Below, in pieces: positions 34,701-47,500 of a DNA stretch of 64,000 bases; the stretch's first letter is position 1, and every line of letters begins with the position of its first letter. A model generated the notes under the pieces. The model was not told where the DNA came from. It saw only the letters and a list, made by a program, of their open reading frames with translations, and made no database searches. The DNA lies in assembly GCF_003711515.1 (NCBI RefSeq), contig NW_021167083.1, forward strand, positions 1,314,481 through 1,378,480, given 5' to 3'. Position numbers and translations under genes: made by a program. The DNA is from Sodiomyces alkalinus F11 (lineage: Eukaryota > Ascomycota > Sordariomycetes > Glomerellales > Plectosphaerellaceae).

Positions 34701-35940
34701 CAGTCTGGAGGATGCTCCGAAGACCAATCAGGAGTCCCTGCCCGGCGCACGACTGGGATTCGTCATGAACTGCGTACCTGGTTGAACCCTGCCATTCGTT
34801 CATTCCCATTGCCCATTGCCCATTGCCCATTGTTCCGTTGTTCAGCGCCTTCCCCTTCCTATAATCATTATCTGCGGGACGACATTGCATATATTCATCT
34901 AACATTCCTGCTCCTCCTCCTCCTCCTCCTCCTCCTCCTCCTCTGTCGGGTCAGGGTCGGGACCTCAACTCGCCGGCTGGTTCTCAGCCTCAATCTCAAC
35001 CTATGCTTCAACTTTGACTTCAATCTCAACTTCCACGTCCACTTCCACCTTCTCATCTTCAAACTCCGCCTTATCGCTTCTGAGCATCTCGACGCGATAT
35101 CGCACCCTCCGTCCGCATTGGATGCCGACCTTAACCAGCTTCCAGCCAACCGATGACCGATGAGTTAATTGAAACATCCATCATTCATTCTCCTAATATC
35201 TCGTCTCGCGTTTCTCCGGTTTTCCTTCCAGCCTCCACGACGTTCAAACCACCGCCCGCTAGACCCGGCACAAACGTCCCGCGGCGGGAGCTGTCCATGA
35301 TTTGCGTCCCACGTCCGTCCAGCGTCCTCTCCCCTGTTGCCGTCTTCCGCGGGCCTTGGGTGAAACCTCGGCTTCTGCTGCAGCCTGCCGCGACCACACG
35401 ACCTTCGCCTAGTTCCCCGGGAACTCGTGCCACGAATTAAACAATCCGCCGTCTCGTTTCGTGCCTAGTAATACCATTTGCCTAGGACGGGCTTTTCTCC
35501 CTGCACATGCCGTAATCGCGAGCAATCAACTATCGGCCGGGTTCCACGACAAACGCCTTCCGCATTATCGTATCCACGACACCATTCGGGATCTAAACCG
35601 ATAAACATACACCCGCTCCTCCCGGCCTCGTCATATTCTGTCCTTCAAGCAGCGGATATAACCGTCTTACACGTCAACGTCTTTTACAATCTTGAGCCGG
35701 TGCACTTCCCTTGGTGCAAGTCTCCAAGGCCTGGGTGCCTCGAAATGCCTTGGGCAGATTGACGTCCAACGACGACAGGAAGGAAAAGAAGAAAAGAAAA
35801 GAAGAAAAAAAAAAGCAACAAAGCGCTTGCCAACCCTAAACGAACATTGTCCTTCTGCATATCACAGCACCCCTCTCACCGCAGAGCTGAGTGTCTCTCC
35901 CGTATTTCGCCATCCCGACAATAGGCCTCCTCTCTTTACC
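31765..35940. other. 4.2-kb gene-free region
   Basis: No supported gene on either strand. It contains the RPS28 3' UTR, a G run at 32881-32890, GTACCTTA-type motifs at about 33750-33840, an 11-unit CTC repeat at 34911-34943, three tandem CCCATTG units at 34805-34830, and a purine-rich stretch at 35773-35817. The right end should be the promoter and leader of the PAS protein gene. A non-coding RNA or a lineage-specific small gene cannot be excluded. Confidence 0.5.
34911..34943. repeat. CTC trinucleotide microsatellite
   Basis: Eleven uninterrupted CTC units in non-coding DNA, about 1 kb upstream of the PAS-protein start. Confidence 0.9.
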
Positions 35941-38178
35941 ATGGACCAAACATTCATGACAATACACAGTAAGCTAACTAGCCTCAGGCGAACCTTTATC
36001 TTTGCTGTGTGACTCTCTGGCTAACATGCAGCTTTGATTTGATTCCCAGACCTCTCTGCTGAAGCCAACATCCTCTTCGCCTCCGAATCCATTTACGAGA
36101 TCCTCGGCTACCAACCCCGCGAAGTGCAGAACAAGTCATGCTTTGATTTCTTTCATCCCGACGAGATTCCATTTGCTCGATCCGTCCATAATCGCGGCGT
36201 CTTGCTCGACAAGGCTGCTGTCCTCCACTATGCCCGTATCCGGTCGCGTGATGGCCGGTGGATAAGCTGCGAATGCTGCTTCACCGTTGTCCATGATGTC
36301 CTGGTTGCCTGCACAAGCATCTACCGCCAAGGGGAGCGAAGCCAGCGTAGGGTTTTTTTTTTCTTTTTTCTTCTCCTCCTCCCTTATTACCCCGTGGATA
36401 TCATGATCTTCCCTCTTCATTCCTCCCACTTCTGTTTTGCCTTTCTTTGCTGACGTAGTTCCCCGTGTCTTTGTTCAGGACGTGCCATCGAAGCCCCTCA
36501 GATCCGTCGGCTATTCTCGAGCTCGCCCCGCGATCCCCGCTACCAAATGCTGGAACACCTGTCGCCCAAGTTCAGGATGCCTCCAATGGAGCGAGAGCCC
36601 CGCGCAGCCCTCATTCTGAACAGATTTACTCGCACCTTGACTGTCATGTTCGCCACCAATGCCGTGTCCAGCATTCTCGGCGTCCGTCCCGACCAGATCA
36701 AGAACAAGAGCTTCTACGAGTGTATACAGGAAAACTGTCTCCCGGACGCCATACGATGCTTGGAGAGCGCCAAAGCGAACGACTCGATTGCCTATCTCCG
36801 TTTTTGGTACAGGGATCCCCGCCGGGAAGAGGATTTTGAGGCAGATGACGACGACGAGGAAGACGACGACGAGGAAGACGACGACGAGGAGGAAGACGAA
36901 GGCGATGACGGCCTTGCGAGGAACCAGAAACATCATGGGAGCCTGAGCGACTCGGCCGATTTCATGGATGTTGATGCTGAGTCTTGCGACTCCTCAATCA
37001 AAATGGAGGAGCCGGATATCCAAACGCAGAATTCCTTGGCGCTCGGTCCAACGGGATCAGGTGCTGGTCGCAGGGCTTCCCCATCCAGCTCGCGTAACGG
37101 CGGCGACAGGAGAAGGAGAAGATCCGAACCAATCCCAACTTTCGAGCTGGAAGCCGTCGTATCGTGCACTTCAGATGGACTGGTCGTCGTTCTTCGCAAA
37201 GCTCGACCGCCTATCCCGACATCCCAACCTCGCCTCATCCCAACTTCGGGCTATGAGAATGGCCTCTTCGCTGCGCCCTGGGGCCAGCGCCCAGTCCAGC
37301 CGTACGATCACCCAAATGGGATTTCCTATCACCCGCCTCCCCCTCTTCACGCTCACGCTCATCCTCCTCCTCCTCCTCCTCCGCCGACGATGCCACCGCA
37401 TATGCCGCTACCGGACCAGGTCAAGAGTGCGAGAGGACCACCTTTAGACCAGTTGATGCGGTCCATACGCGATGTTGCGGTCTTTGCATGGGCTCTGGTT
37501 GGTATCAATGGAAACCTATCAGCGTATAGTAGCGGACTACCTCAGGGTGAGGCCCAGCCCCCTGGGGGCTTGTGCATGCCATACCCAGGGACCGAGAATC
37601 AGACCCCGAGGTGGCCCGGCGTGGACGAAAGTCCATCCCAATCCGCACCAAGATCACCATCCATAGCACTACCAGCCGCCGTGTCAGCTTCGCTCGGCTT
37701 TGCCCAAAGTCAACAGCAGCAGCAGCAGCAGCAGCAGCAGAACCAACAACATCAGTGCCAGCGTTTGGGCGTCGGCGAGCTCATGCAAGACGGCGGGAGC
37801 TGCAATTACACTTTTGGGCATGCTTCGCCTCCGATTTCTGCCGCAACGTCTACCCGGGAGGATTATGATGCGCATTCGCACTCTTGTCGTCTGGGTAGCG
37901 ATTCGGGTTGGGGACGTCAGCGGCTGCCGGTGGCGGCGCCGTCGCATTTCCAAGGCCACTATCATCAACCCCGGCATCTTCCCACGGAGTCCCCGGATCT
38001 GTCAGTAGTAGTACATGGTCAGCAAACGGCAACGGGAGCGGGACCTTGCCACGACAAGCCCACAGCGTCGCCGCACCAAAGCGAACCCATGGCTGCCGGA
38101 GGAGATCCGTCGGCGCCGACGCAACTTTGTCCAGCTGATCAGTCGTTTCCCAACGCACGCCATTATCAGTGGCGCTAA
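35941..38178 (+). CDS. two-PAS-domain protein, fungal clock/BMAL-like type
   Basis: Putative signalling or transcription-associated protein; function is not known to me. Exons are 35941-35968, 36050-36346 and 36479-38178, giving 674 residues. PAS 1 (about 10-105) reads NILFASESIYEILGYQPREV, CFDFFHPDEIPFARSVHNRG and RSRDGRWISCECCFTVVHD. PAS 2 (about 145-225) reads RTLTVMFATNAVSSILGVRP and FYECIQENCLPDAIRCLESA. There is no GRNCRFLQ-type flavin-binding cysteine motif, so it is not a LOV photoreceptor, and no zinc finger or bHLH was seen. The rest is low-complexity: an acidic repeat at about 228-256 made by a 15-bp DNA repeat, a basic GDRRRRRSEP near 318 (possible NLS), Pro-rich runs, and an 11-12 residue poly-Gln near 520. 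The first exon encodes only nine residues, so the start is less certain than the rest. Confidence 0.8.
36842..36900 (+). repeat. in-frame acidic 15-bp repeat in PAS gene
   Basis: About three to four copies of GACGACGACGAGGAA encode an Asp/Glu tract between PAS 2 and the disordered tail. Confidence 0.85.
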
Positions 38179-38863
38179 AAACAAATTCGGGTCTTCTCAT
38201 GGCTTCTACCGGCTTGGGGCCGCGTGAGAGGACCTTGTAATACCACCTTTCCCCCTTATGTCCTGAATCGCTACGCATATACACGAATGAATGCATGGAA
38301 CAACGAGGAGCATTTCTTTTGGATAGTCGAGGGAAGTTAGAGACCTTGACGGGATTCGCGAGGGCCTCCCTACCAAGACATGCCGTTGAAGAATCTGAAG
38401 TTGTGGGATTTGTCCGGATGGCGGCAAAGTATACAGAGCTATTTCTTCGGTGGCATATTACGGGTTTATCATATACGTCGCATGAAGCGATCCTGGTCAT
38501 GATCATCAAAGTGAACACAAGGTAAATGATCGTCTGTCTATATAATATAGATATCACGACGCTGCTAGATATCCCCGAAGCCTTCCGGTGTGACGACGGC
38601 GGGTTAGTGGTGAGAGAGAACGAAACCCCTATTCTGGACAAGTCAAACTATCCCTCATCTTTCGCGCACAAATCCTTGTTCATGAGATGGAATATGATGG
38701 GAAAGAACATAATCAACCGGAAATTATGTATGTGTATATTCCTCATGCCAAGGGAAAGTAAATAAACCAAAACACCCCCCCCCAAAAAATAAAATAAAAT
38801 AAAATAAAAAACAAGAAAAACAGATGTCCTCTGTTGTATCGACTTTTGTTGCCAAATCTCATT
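38179..38863. other. convergent 3' intergenic region
   Basis: Between the stops of the PAS gene (+) and the class VII chitin synthase (-). It has a short C run at 38776-38784 followed by A-rich AAAATA repeats to about 38810. No gene was seen. Confidence 0.6.
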
Positions 38864-41800
38864 CTACATGTTGGCCAGCTCATTGTCAATCTGGCGGTCC
38901 ATAAACGTCCGCCTCTCGCCCACCAGCTCCGTCTGCAACCTCTGCTCAACGAGCGCCCGCACCTGCTTCTTGGTCACGGTATCCAGGTCCACCTCCCGCA
39001 GGACGCTCTGGATCGCCTCCGCGATGACCCCGTCGTCCGGCCCGGCGCCCGCACCCCGCTGGAAATCGAACGAGCCGCTCGACGCCTCGGCGCCCAGCAC
39101 GGACGCCCGGCTAGCGTTGCCGCTGCCGCCGGCGGCGTAGCCGAGACCCAGCGCCGTGGAAGAGCGGCTCGCGCCACCCAGGAAGGACGACGACGGATTA
39201 CTACTGGCTTGGCCGCGGAGGTTGCCCATGCTGGCGCGGTGGAAGCTGGACGCGCCGCCGAGCTGGGGCGACGGGACGTCGGCGAAGGGGGACTGCGTGC
39301 GCTGCAGGTCGCCGGGGCGGTTCAGGCCCACGGACAGCATGGACTGGCGGCGGGAGAGGTTGAGGTGCTGGGGGTCCGCGAACGGGCCCGCGTTGGTCAT
39401 GGTCGACTGCCGCGTCAGGTGGCCGGGGCTACCGCCGCCGGGGAAGGGAGCCGGGGAATGGGGCGGCATGTACGTGGTAGGCCGGTTATGCAGGCCCATG
39501 ACGACGGAGCCCTGACGGACCGAAGAATAGACCGACTTGATCTCATCCATCTCGTATTGGTCGTCGAAGCCGCCGTCGTACTTTTCGGGGAAGCCGCCGC
39601 CCCGACGGCCCGGAAGGTGGTTGGCCAGGGCGTAGTCGTCCCAGCGCTGCAGGGGGATGCTGCGCGGATCGAAGCCCTCGTCGTCGACGGCGACAACCTG
39701 CTTCCTACCCTTTTCACCAATGACGATACGCGTGTTGCCCCAGGAGAAGTTGTCTTGGTTCCAGAACGAGTAGACCGGCAGTACGAACGAGTAAATCGGG
39801 AAGGCAATGATGTAGATGATCATCCATCCGATGTGCTGCCACTGGCGCTTCAGGATAAAGATGAGCGCCTGGAGACCGTACACGGCGGCCAACATGGCAA
39901 TCGAGATGATGGGGAACTGGCCGGTGCGACTGGCGACGAGGTAGATCAGGTAGCCGATATAGGCGCAGGTAGCGGGGAGGATGATCGTTCCGAAGAGGTC
40001 GATGAACACGACGAAGCGCATGCTGAAACAGCAGAAACCGCACATCTGCTTCAGCTGCATCAGCTCGAAGAGGTTGTGAATGGTCGAGTTGATCCATCGG
40101 CGACGCTGGGACAACAAGACGCTCCATGACTCGGGGGCCGCCGTCTCGCAGTAGGCATCCGGAATGAACTTGTACGACATGTAGGGGAAGTGTTTGGTCA
40201 TCAGGGTCGTGAGATAACGATCTTCACCCAGAGACAGGAGGTTCTTCTTGTGCAACGTGTCGACGTCGCAGACGGAATACTCCCGGATCACGTCGTCTGA
40301 GATGATGAGAGGCTTCTGCTTGTCGGCAGATCGGAGGCGATACATTGTGAAACTAGAGAGCAACAGCCAAGCCAGTCAGTCAGGGCACGTTCAGGGGGTC
40401 AGGGAATACCACTTGGAAGCAACGCACCATCCTGGAAGACAGGTAACGCTGCCGAACAGGGACTCGAACGCCTTGGCCAGATGGTGGGAGATGAAGTATT
40501 CGTAGACTTGGATCATAGTCCACCACGTCTTCTCGTCGTTTTGCAGGCCAGTCTCGCCGCAGATACCGGCGATCTTGCCGTCGTTGGCACAAGCGGCGAC
40601 CAGTCGGTTCAGCGAATCTTCCCTAACGCACGTGTCGGCGTCCACCATGAGCAGGTACTCGTACAGCTCGGGATCCACGCCGATAATGTTATTAATCTGG
40701 TGGAACATTTCCAGTTCCAGCGGGTTCATAGGAGCTCGGTGGTGAACGCGGTTGAGGAAGCTCATGAGCAGAATCTGAGAGTCCCGCTTTCCTCGGTTGC
40801 CGGGTTTCGTCTTGCTCTGTTCCGACTCCTTGCCGACCTTGACCACCACGACATAAGGCACGATATTGCCCTCGAACTCGTAGAGGCCCGAATAGACCTT
40901 GCCGTAGTTGAGCTGCTCGCTACCCGTGCCGACCGACTTGAACGGCAGGGCGGGGGGGTCGACCTTGGGATCGACGCCCAGGATGTCCAGGACGATCTTG
41001 GGGGTGGGCCGATCGTTGCCCTGGCCGACGATGATACCGTCGCAGATCACGCAGATGAGTTTCCGCTTGTTATCGTACTGGAGGGCCGTGAGCGAGTCGA
41101 GGGCTTTCCTCAGCGAGTCCTCGCCTTCGGTGTAGGCGGGCACTTGACAGATGACAAACTTGTCCTGGGGGGCGGGTCGCCTCTTGGAGCCGAACTGCAG
41201 CGCGGCCAGGAACTTGGCCAGGATCACGATGACGAGGATGATGGCGAAGGCCAGCAGGATGTAATTGTTCACCGTGCACCTGGGCGAATCCCGGAAGTCG
41301 GTGACGCCCTTGTAGAACGTGTTCTGGATGCAGTTGAGGCTGTTCAGGACCGACCTGTTCTCGGTGGCGTTGCGCGCACTGCTCGCGATGACATCGTCCC
41401 AGAGCTGCGTAACGTCGGATCCCGGGTTGTTCCGGACGATGGAGGTGAGCTTCGTGTCGAGGAACTGCATCGACCTCTCGTTCCGCAGGAGCCTCAGAGT
41501 GTAAAAGTAGTCGGTCAGGTCGTAGATGGAACCGTGGTAGAGCACCCACATGCGGTTATTCTGGCCTTCGCGCCGCACCTCATTGCGCGACCAGACCAGG
41601 TCGCCCTTGAAGTACTCCTTGATCCGGGGCCGGAAGCGACGGGTATACCAGTCGTCCCGGTACAGCTGGCTCGTGGGATTGGCCTGATAAAAGCCCGAGG
41701 TATGGACGCCGGTGGGATACTCGGGCGTATTGTTCTGCATCAGACGGGTGGTCTCGGGGATGCCGAGGCCGGGACACGTCAACGGCAGGGGCGCGACGAA

Positions 41801-44552
41801 GTAGTCGTCTAGGTTCATGCCGGCAAACGGCATCATGTTGTCCGTGGTGGTTGGAATGTCGATATCGGAATGCTGGAGCCTGTAGAAACGGGTGATGTCG
41901 TACACCTTGCCGTGAATGCTGACCCAGAAATCGTTGGTGCCGGTGTGGGTGGCCACCTCGCGCTGGCTGTAGGCCTTGTCAAAGTTGGGGCAGAGAACGC
42001 GTCCGAGTCCGATGATCCAGAAGACGATGATACCGTTCAGGAGCACGATGAAGAAGCAGAGAACGAGCTTCTCGCGCCAGGCCATGCGCACGTCCGGCCG
42101 CTTCATACGTCCGACGTACCGGAGGAGCGGGGACGGGATCCAGAAAGTGAGCGCCCAGACGATCACCACCCAGATCCTTCGGGCACGGGTCATCTCGTGC
42201 TCTTCGATGGATTTGTTGTGGGCCAACTCGGGGTCCAGCTGGCCGACGAATTCACCGTCCTCATTGTAGTACACCTGGTCCTTGCGGGTGTCCCCTTTTC
42301 TGCCGAGTCCATAGTCGCCGCGGACGGTGTTGCGCATTCCGGTCATGGCCGTCGGCGCAATGGACGGCGCCGAGAGGCCGTTGGCGTTGGGGTTGACGTG
42401 GAAGGTGGCCTGAGACATGTTCCCCTGGCTAAGGTTGCGCTGGTGATGGACGAGCTGGTCGTTGCTACCGTTGAAGGGACCGCCGTCCATACCTTGGGGT
42501 GGGAAGTAAGAGCTGCCGGCGGCGGAGTAGCCGGACTCCATACCCATGCCCATGCCGGGGAAGCCGCCGTCGTTTGGCTTGAGGTCGAGCATGCTCTCGG
42601 CCTCCCACCAAGCGGCTTCGCGCATCCACACACGCTCTCTGCCTACGATGACCTCGCCGTTGCTCCAGCCACGCTCCAGGATCCAGCTCTCGATACCGTC
42701 CCGGCCATCCTTGCAGCCGAGGATCGAATAACGCTGGACGAATTCCTCGACGTCGAAGTCGGCGGTGAAATCGAGATTCTTGTTGCGCCTGTTGGCCCAT
42801 TCGGGAAGGCGCCATGCGCGAAGCTGACGGGAGACGGTGCCGGCCGACCACGCCGAAGTAACGGACGGCAGGGCCGCCAGACTCTGCGGAGAGTCGTCGG
42901 TGGGGTGGAGCGACAGATGGTACCAAACGCGGCTGGAGACGAGCAGGCTAGCCAGGTCGATACGGCCGTGGCTGCCCAGCTTGATGCCCTCTCCTGGCAC
43001 GGGGAAGAGCAGCTGCTTGACAAAGCCGTCGTCTTCGCAGGAGTGGGCGACTTTCTCGAGAATGGTCTCCCTCTTCTCGAGCTGGTATTGATTTTCCCGG
43101 CTGGCGGGAGAGTTGGCAATGCCGAGATGGGGAGCGACCTCGGCCACGGCGTTCTCCATCTCCCGGGCCACGGAGGTGCCGGGAGAGGGAAGCTCGATGC
43201 CATCCGCAATCATCTCGGCGTTGATGCCAGCGGTGTCATCGAACACGCCGCGCATGGCCGCTGCCTTGCCGAGGGCCGGGTCAGGCACCTCCAGGACGGT
43301 CAGGCAGACGGTGTCCTCGCTCTCGGCATCGGAGGTGGGGGTTTGCGCACCACGACGGCCGTCCATGGTCTCCTCCCCGTTCCGAATGCGAAGCATCTGG
43401 GCCTCGATGGCTTGATTCGCCTTGGAAAGGACCCAGTCCACGAGGGACTCGTACAGACCACCGACGAGGGTGGTGCGGTCTTCGGTGGTGCACTGTTTGA
43501 TCAGGACTTCGGGCTCCATGCCCAGCAGCCCGCCGACGTCCTCGCATATCTCGTCCAATGCGTCCTCGTCGACGCCGTAATCCAGGCCGTTGCCGAGGTT
43601 GAGCAGGCCGGCCAGGGTAGAGATGAGATTCCGATGGGCGGAGCCCTTGATACCGATCTCCTTCAGAGCGGTGCGGAAGTCTTCGGCGGAAGCGGCGTCG
43701 TCGGCCGTCGGGAGGTAAGGGGGCGGGTCGTACGTGCCGGACCGTGCCAAGAGAGTGTAGTTGGAAGCAGGCTTGAGGCCGAGGAATTCCCTTTCGGCGG
43801 GGGTCGAAGCCGAGGTCAACAGATAATAGAATACATCGAAGGCCCTATATCCAGCTTCCGGTGGGATGTTCAGCAGGCCCTTGGCAGTGTCGATGCCGCC
43901 CTGGGCCAGGGAAACCGAGGCTGTCTTGAGATTGCCGGCAAGATTAAGTGTGAAAGTCACGCCCAGGGCGACCTGTCGAGGAGTGGACGGGTTATATGGC
44001 GTGGAGCATCGTAGGAAGGGCTGAATGGCACTTAACGCGTTGTAGAGAGAGGAGGGCGCAGAAAAGGGCAAGGACGCGATGAACGGAGTGAGTACGGAGG
44101 GAGTCGATGCATGGAGAGAACTAGACCAATCAGCAAAGGAATTTTACATGACACGGCATATGAGGAAAGGATTGGGTTTTTTTCTTCTTTTTCTTTTTCA
44201 TTTTTTCTTTTCTTTTCTTTTTTATCCCGGTCGTCATATTAACATACCCTAATATGATGCAGCCGTCCTCAGCACGCCGACGGGCATGTTCCCATGCCTT
44301 GGCGCCCAAGGAAGAATCCACGGTCCCGCCGGCCCTGCCATCATGGCCAGGCTGAGCGGCCGTGAGCCATGTGTTGACGACGACACTTGTGCCAGCATCG
44401 AGGGGGTACGGCTGGGAGGAGAGATAGATGTTGTGGATCGAGTTGAGGAGACTGGTGGTTGAAACCTGGGAGGGTTGCTGGCCGATGCCTCTGGACGACC
44501 CTGCAGGCATCTCGGAGCCCACCGAGTACATGGACATGCGTGAGTTTGCCAT
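38864..44552 (-). CDS. csmB: class VII chitin synthase with myosin-like N-terminal domain
   Basis: Polymerises GlcNAc from UDP-GlcNAc into cell-wall chitin at the plasma membrane. Coding order is 44552-44248, 44120-40428, 40352-38864, giving 1828 residues. The N-terminal half (to about 630) matches the myosin-motor-like region of CsmB proteins ([52 protein letters not shown]), but I find no GESGSGKS P-loop. Then come two membrane helices ([34 protein letters not shown]), a cytochrome-b5-like segment ([15 protein letters not shown]), a membrane helix, and the GT2 catalytic core with [19 protein letters not shown] and [13 protein letters not shown] (QxxRW), and C-terminal membrane helices. A DEK_C-like domain closes the protein ([16 protein letters not shown]). 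It is head-to-head with the class V gene, the arrangement known for csmA/csmB in other filamentous ascomycetes. Confidence 0.94.
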
Positions 44553-47500
44553 ATCGAGGGCTGGGCGTCCGTGATGTCCCCTTGAGGACAGTCACGTTTT
44601 CGTTTTCGATACTGGAACAGAGGCGTGAAGGAGAATAGCCCGTCAAAGAAAGACTAATGCGGGAGTGGCAGATGAATCCAGGGAGGGGTCGGAGCCAGTG
44701 AGCAGTGCGGTCAGTACCGGCGTTGTGTGTACGAGTATGGAGTATGGTAAGAAGAGTTCGAGCGAGAGCGTTGTTCGAGGTTGGACGTCGAGTTGACGTT
44801 GACGTGGACTGGATGTGGACGTGTCTAGTATCAACGGAAAGGATGATGAAAACAGGCAGTTGATTGCAACTCGTAAAGGTCGGGGTTTTTTTTTTCCGGT
44901 GACCGTGTTAGGCAAACGAAAGGTCCTTCTTCTTTTCGAGAAGTAAAGTTGGATTGAACAGGATTTCTGGGGAGAACGAACGATGGAAAAGAAGAAGGAG
45001 GAATTAAACGATGGATTAAGCAACCGCCGAAACGAATGAGGCAGTCGGAGAATGAGGAAGGCTAGATAGGAAGCGAAAAAAAAGACGACTTTCAGCGAAA
45101 GACGATTAGACAATGAACAAGTTGAAGCGAGGGCAACGAAGAGAGGAGGATGGATTCACGTAAAGGTGAAGGTTTAGAGAAGGTCAGGGCAGGAGGGATC
45201 GACGGCGTAAACCAGAACCCGAACAGAACCCCCCAGACGACATGCCAGCCAGGGGGGTCAAAGTCCAGGCGAACGCTGAGAATACATACGGTGGGGTACT
45301 AGGCCCGGATGACAATAATACCCTCCTTCCAATAGGACCCCCTCCCCCCTGAGGGACCTAAAGGAAAGGACCCTAAAATGACAGGATGACGGCCATGATA
45401 GGACGATTGGTACAGACTACTTCGTACCCGAGGCGAGAGAAAGCTGATGGGTGGGCCCCGTCCAGGGGGTCGCGCAACAGCCCACGAAGTTCTTTCGTTC
45501 GAAGTAGGTACCTTGTGGACGAAATAAAACGTTCGTACTTTCGTGTGTACTTCATAGAGAGAGGACCTGAGAGACTTGGGTGGACAGGAACAAGGACCTT
45601 GGGGTGACGACCAGTGACACCGGTGCCCAGTTCGACTGTTCGACGGTTCGACTGTCCGACAGTCGTTTCTTGGGCTGGAACTCTATGGAGTACTCTGTAG
45701 CGTCCGCCGGCTTCCACGATGATCCAGAATTCAGCCGAATGAGACGAGACCGTTCCGTCCCACTTGTAATCATCTCAGGTATGCAAGCAGCTCGGGTCGC
45801 CTCAGCGTCTTTTCTTTTCGACAGTCCCATTTTCTTTCTTTGGGCTTCGTTGACCCTCCTCCTCCCATACTGGAGTGGGCAAAGTGACTGCTTGCATGAC
45901 CCACGAATACGAGGGCCGTACAAACCGGGGGGGGGGGGTTCTTTTCTTTTCCTCTTCGATTTCTTTACTCAATTTTTTTCCGGGCTTCATTCTTGTATTG
46001 TTATTTATGGAGGCTCGGCAGAAACTCGGCGCGCATTCTTTGTTATTTCGTAAGATTGCGGTTCATAAAGTAGTCTGACTGTACGTGTACGCTGTGCTCC
46101 AGTCCATACCCGCCTAACAATAAGATCGAGAAGGAAAAATAAAAAGGGGTGTTGACCCCTCCCCTGAGACAGATGGGTTCACTTGTTGTCTTGATGGGGT
46201 ATGAACCGTGTGATCCATAATAAGCAAGATGGGACGTGGCGCTACTGTGAGGCATTGCTGGCTGTCTGGCTGGCTACCTTATGAAGCAGAGGGTCTCATG
46301 CAGATCGAATCGAATCGGCGCAGCAGTTCGTATCGCTCTGTTGAGGTGGTGTGCAGCCATGCAGCAAGTCCACCTTTTTTTTCTTCTTCCTTTTTTTGAG
46401 CCCGCCGTCTCTCTCCCTCTCTCACTGGAAAAAGTCGAAACAACTCCCGAGAAACCGGCCATGAATCTGACTTGACGATACGATACCCTAAAGGTTTTCT
46501 TCGTACAATCATCCATGACCATACTTCGTAAAGGGCAAGGGTTCCATTGTCACTGTCGACCGATGGGGCCAAGTACAACGTACTGAAGTAATGGGTACCG
46601 TAGAGAGATCGAGGGCCCGTTTATTTCGCCCGTTTAGCGTTTAGCGCCTCCCGCTTGCCTCTCTTGGCACTTCTTCGTTGGGGTCCTCGGTGATCTTATC
46701 GTCTTTTCGTGGGATTTTGCACTGTATCTGTCATCGTCTTTTCCCATCGTCCCGTCCGGTCAAGAAAACTATACCATAATTTGCACCAAGTAATAAGGTA
46801 GTGTACGAAGTAAGTGAGCATTTGTCAGGAAATAAGCTTAGTTGGAATGTAATAAAAGCAATGATGAGTGCTCTGGCAAAATAAAGGTTAACTGAGACCC
46901 GACGGAGGTGACACTAATAAGACGACAAGATCGCCGTTACCCTTTGGTTTCGAATAAACAACGGCTTTGCAGCATGGAGCACGGGTTAACATGATGAATC
47001 TCGAGAGCGACCCTGAAGCCCGTGACTACCCTATGTACCTGGTGGAATGCCACTCCGAGCTTGTGTCTCCTCTGCCTCGATTCGAACTTAGAAGCCCATT
47101 ATTAATCGTTTATCTGACATTGTGGAATGTTCAGCTAACACAAAGCCAAGAAGTAACATAACATGACATTGATGTCTTATACTACTGAATTATCAAATTT
47201 ATTCATTCATCGGCCAAAATTGTTCGTTTGGGTCTGTTCTGCCTTGCGCCCGCCGTGTTGCTCCATAAGGTAGACTACTGTGTAGCTGCGTAACTACCTT
47301 AGTACTAATCAAGCTTTCGCGCTTCGAAAAGGGATTCCCCGGGACCAAACAAAGTGTTCCAGCCCGCGCTATTCTTGTTCGGGTTCGGGTGTTCCCAGGC
47401 CAGTCGTCCTCGCACAATGGTCACTCCAATGGTCCACCCAACGTACGGAGTACATGTGCGAGGGGCGTACTTTGTGTTCGTACTGGAGACATACAACGTA

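Noticed and set aside
41870..44014. Long open frame on the plus strand opposite the class VII chitin synthase
   Set aside because: It mirrors the GC-biased codon pattern of the real gene. Its translation has no domain, while the minus strand encodes a clear chitin synthase.
45580..46053. 157-codon open frame between the chitin synthases
   Set aside because: No family resemblance. It runs through a G run and T/C-rich sequence, has no conserved block, and shows no splice signals to extend it.
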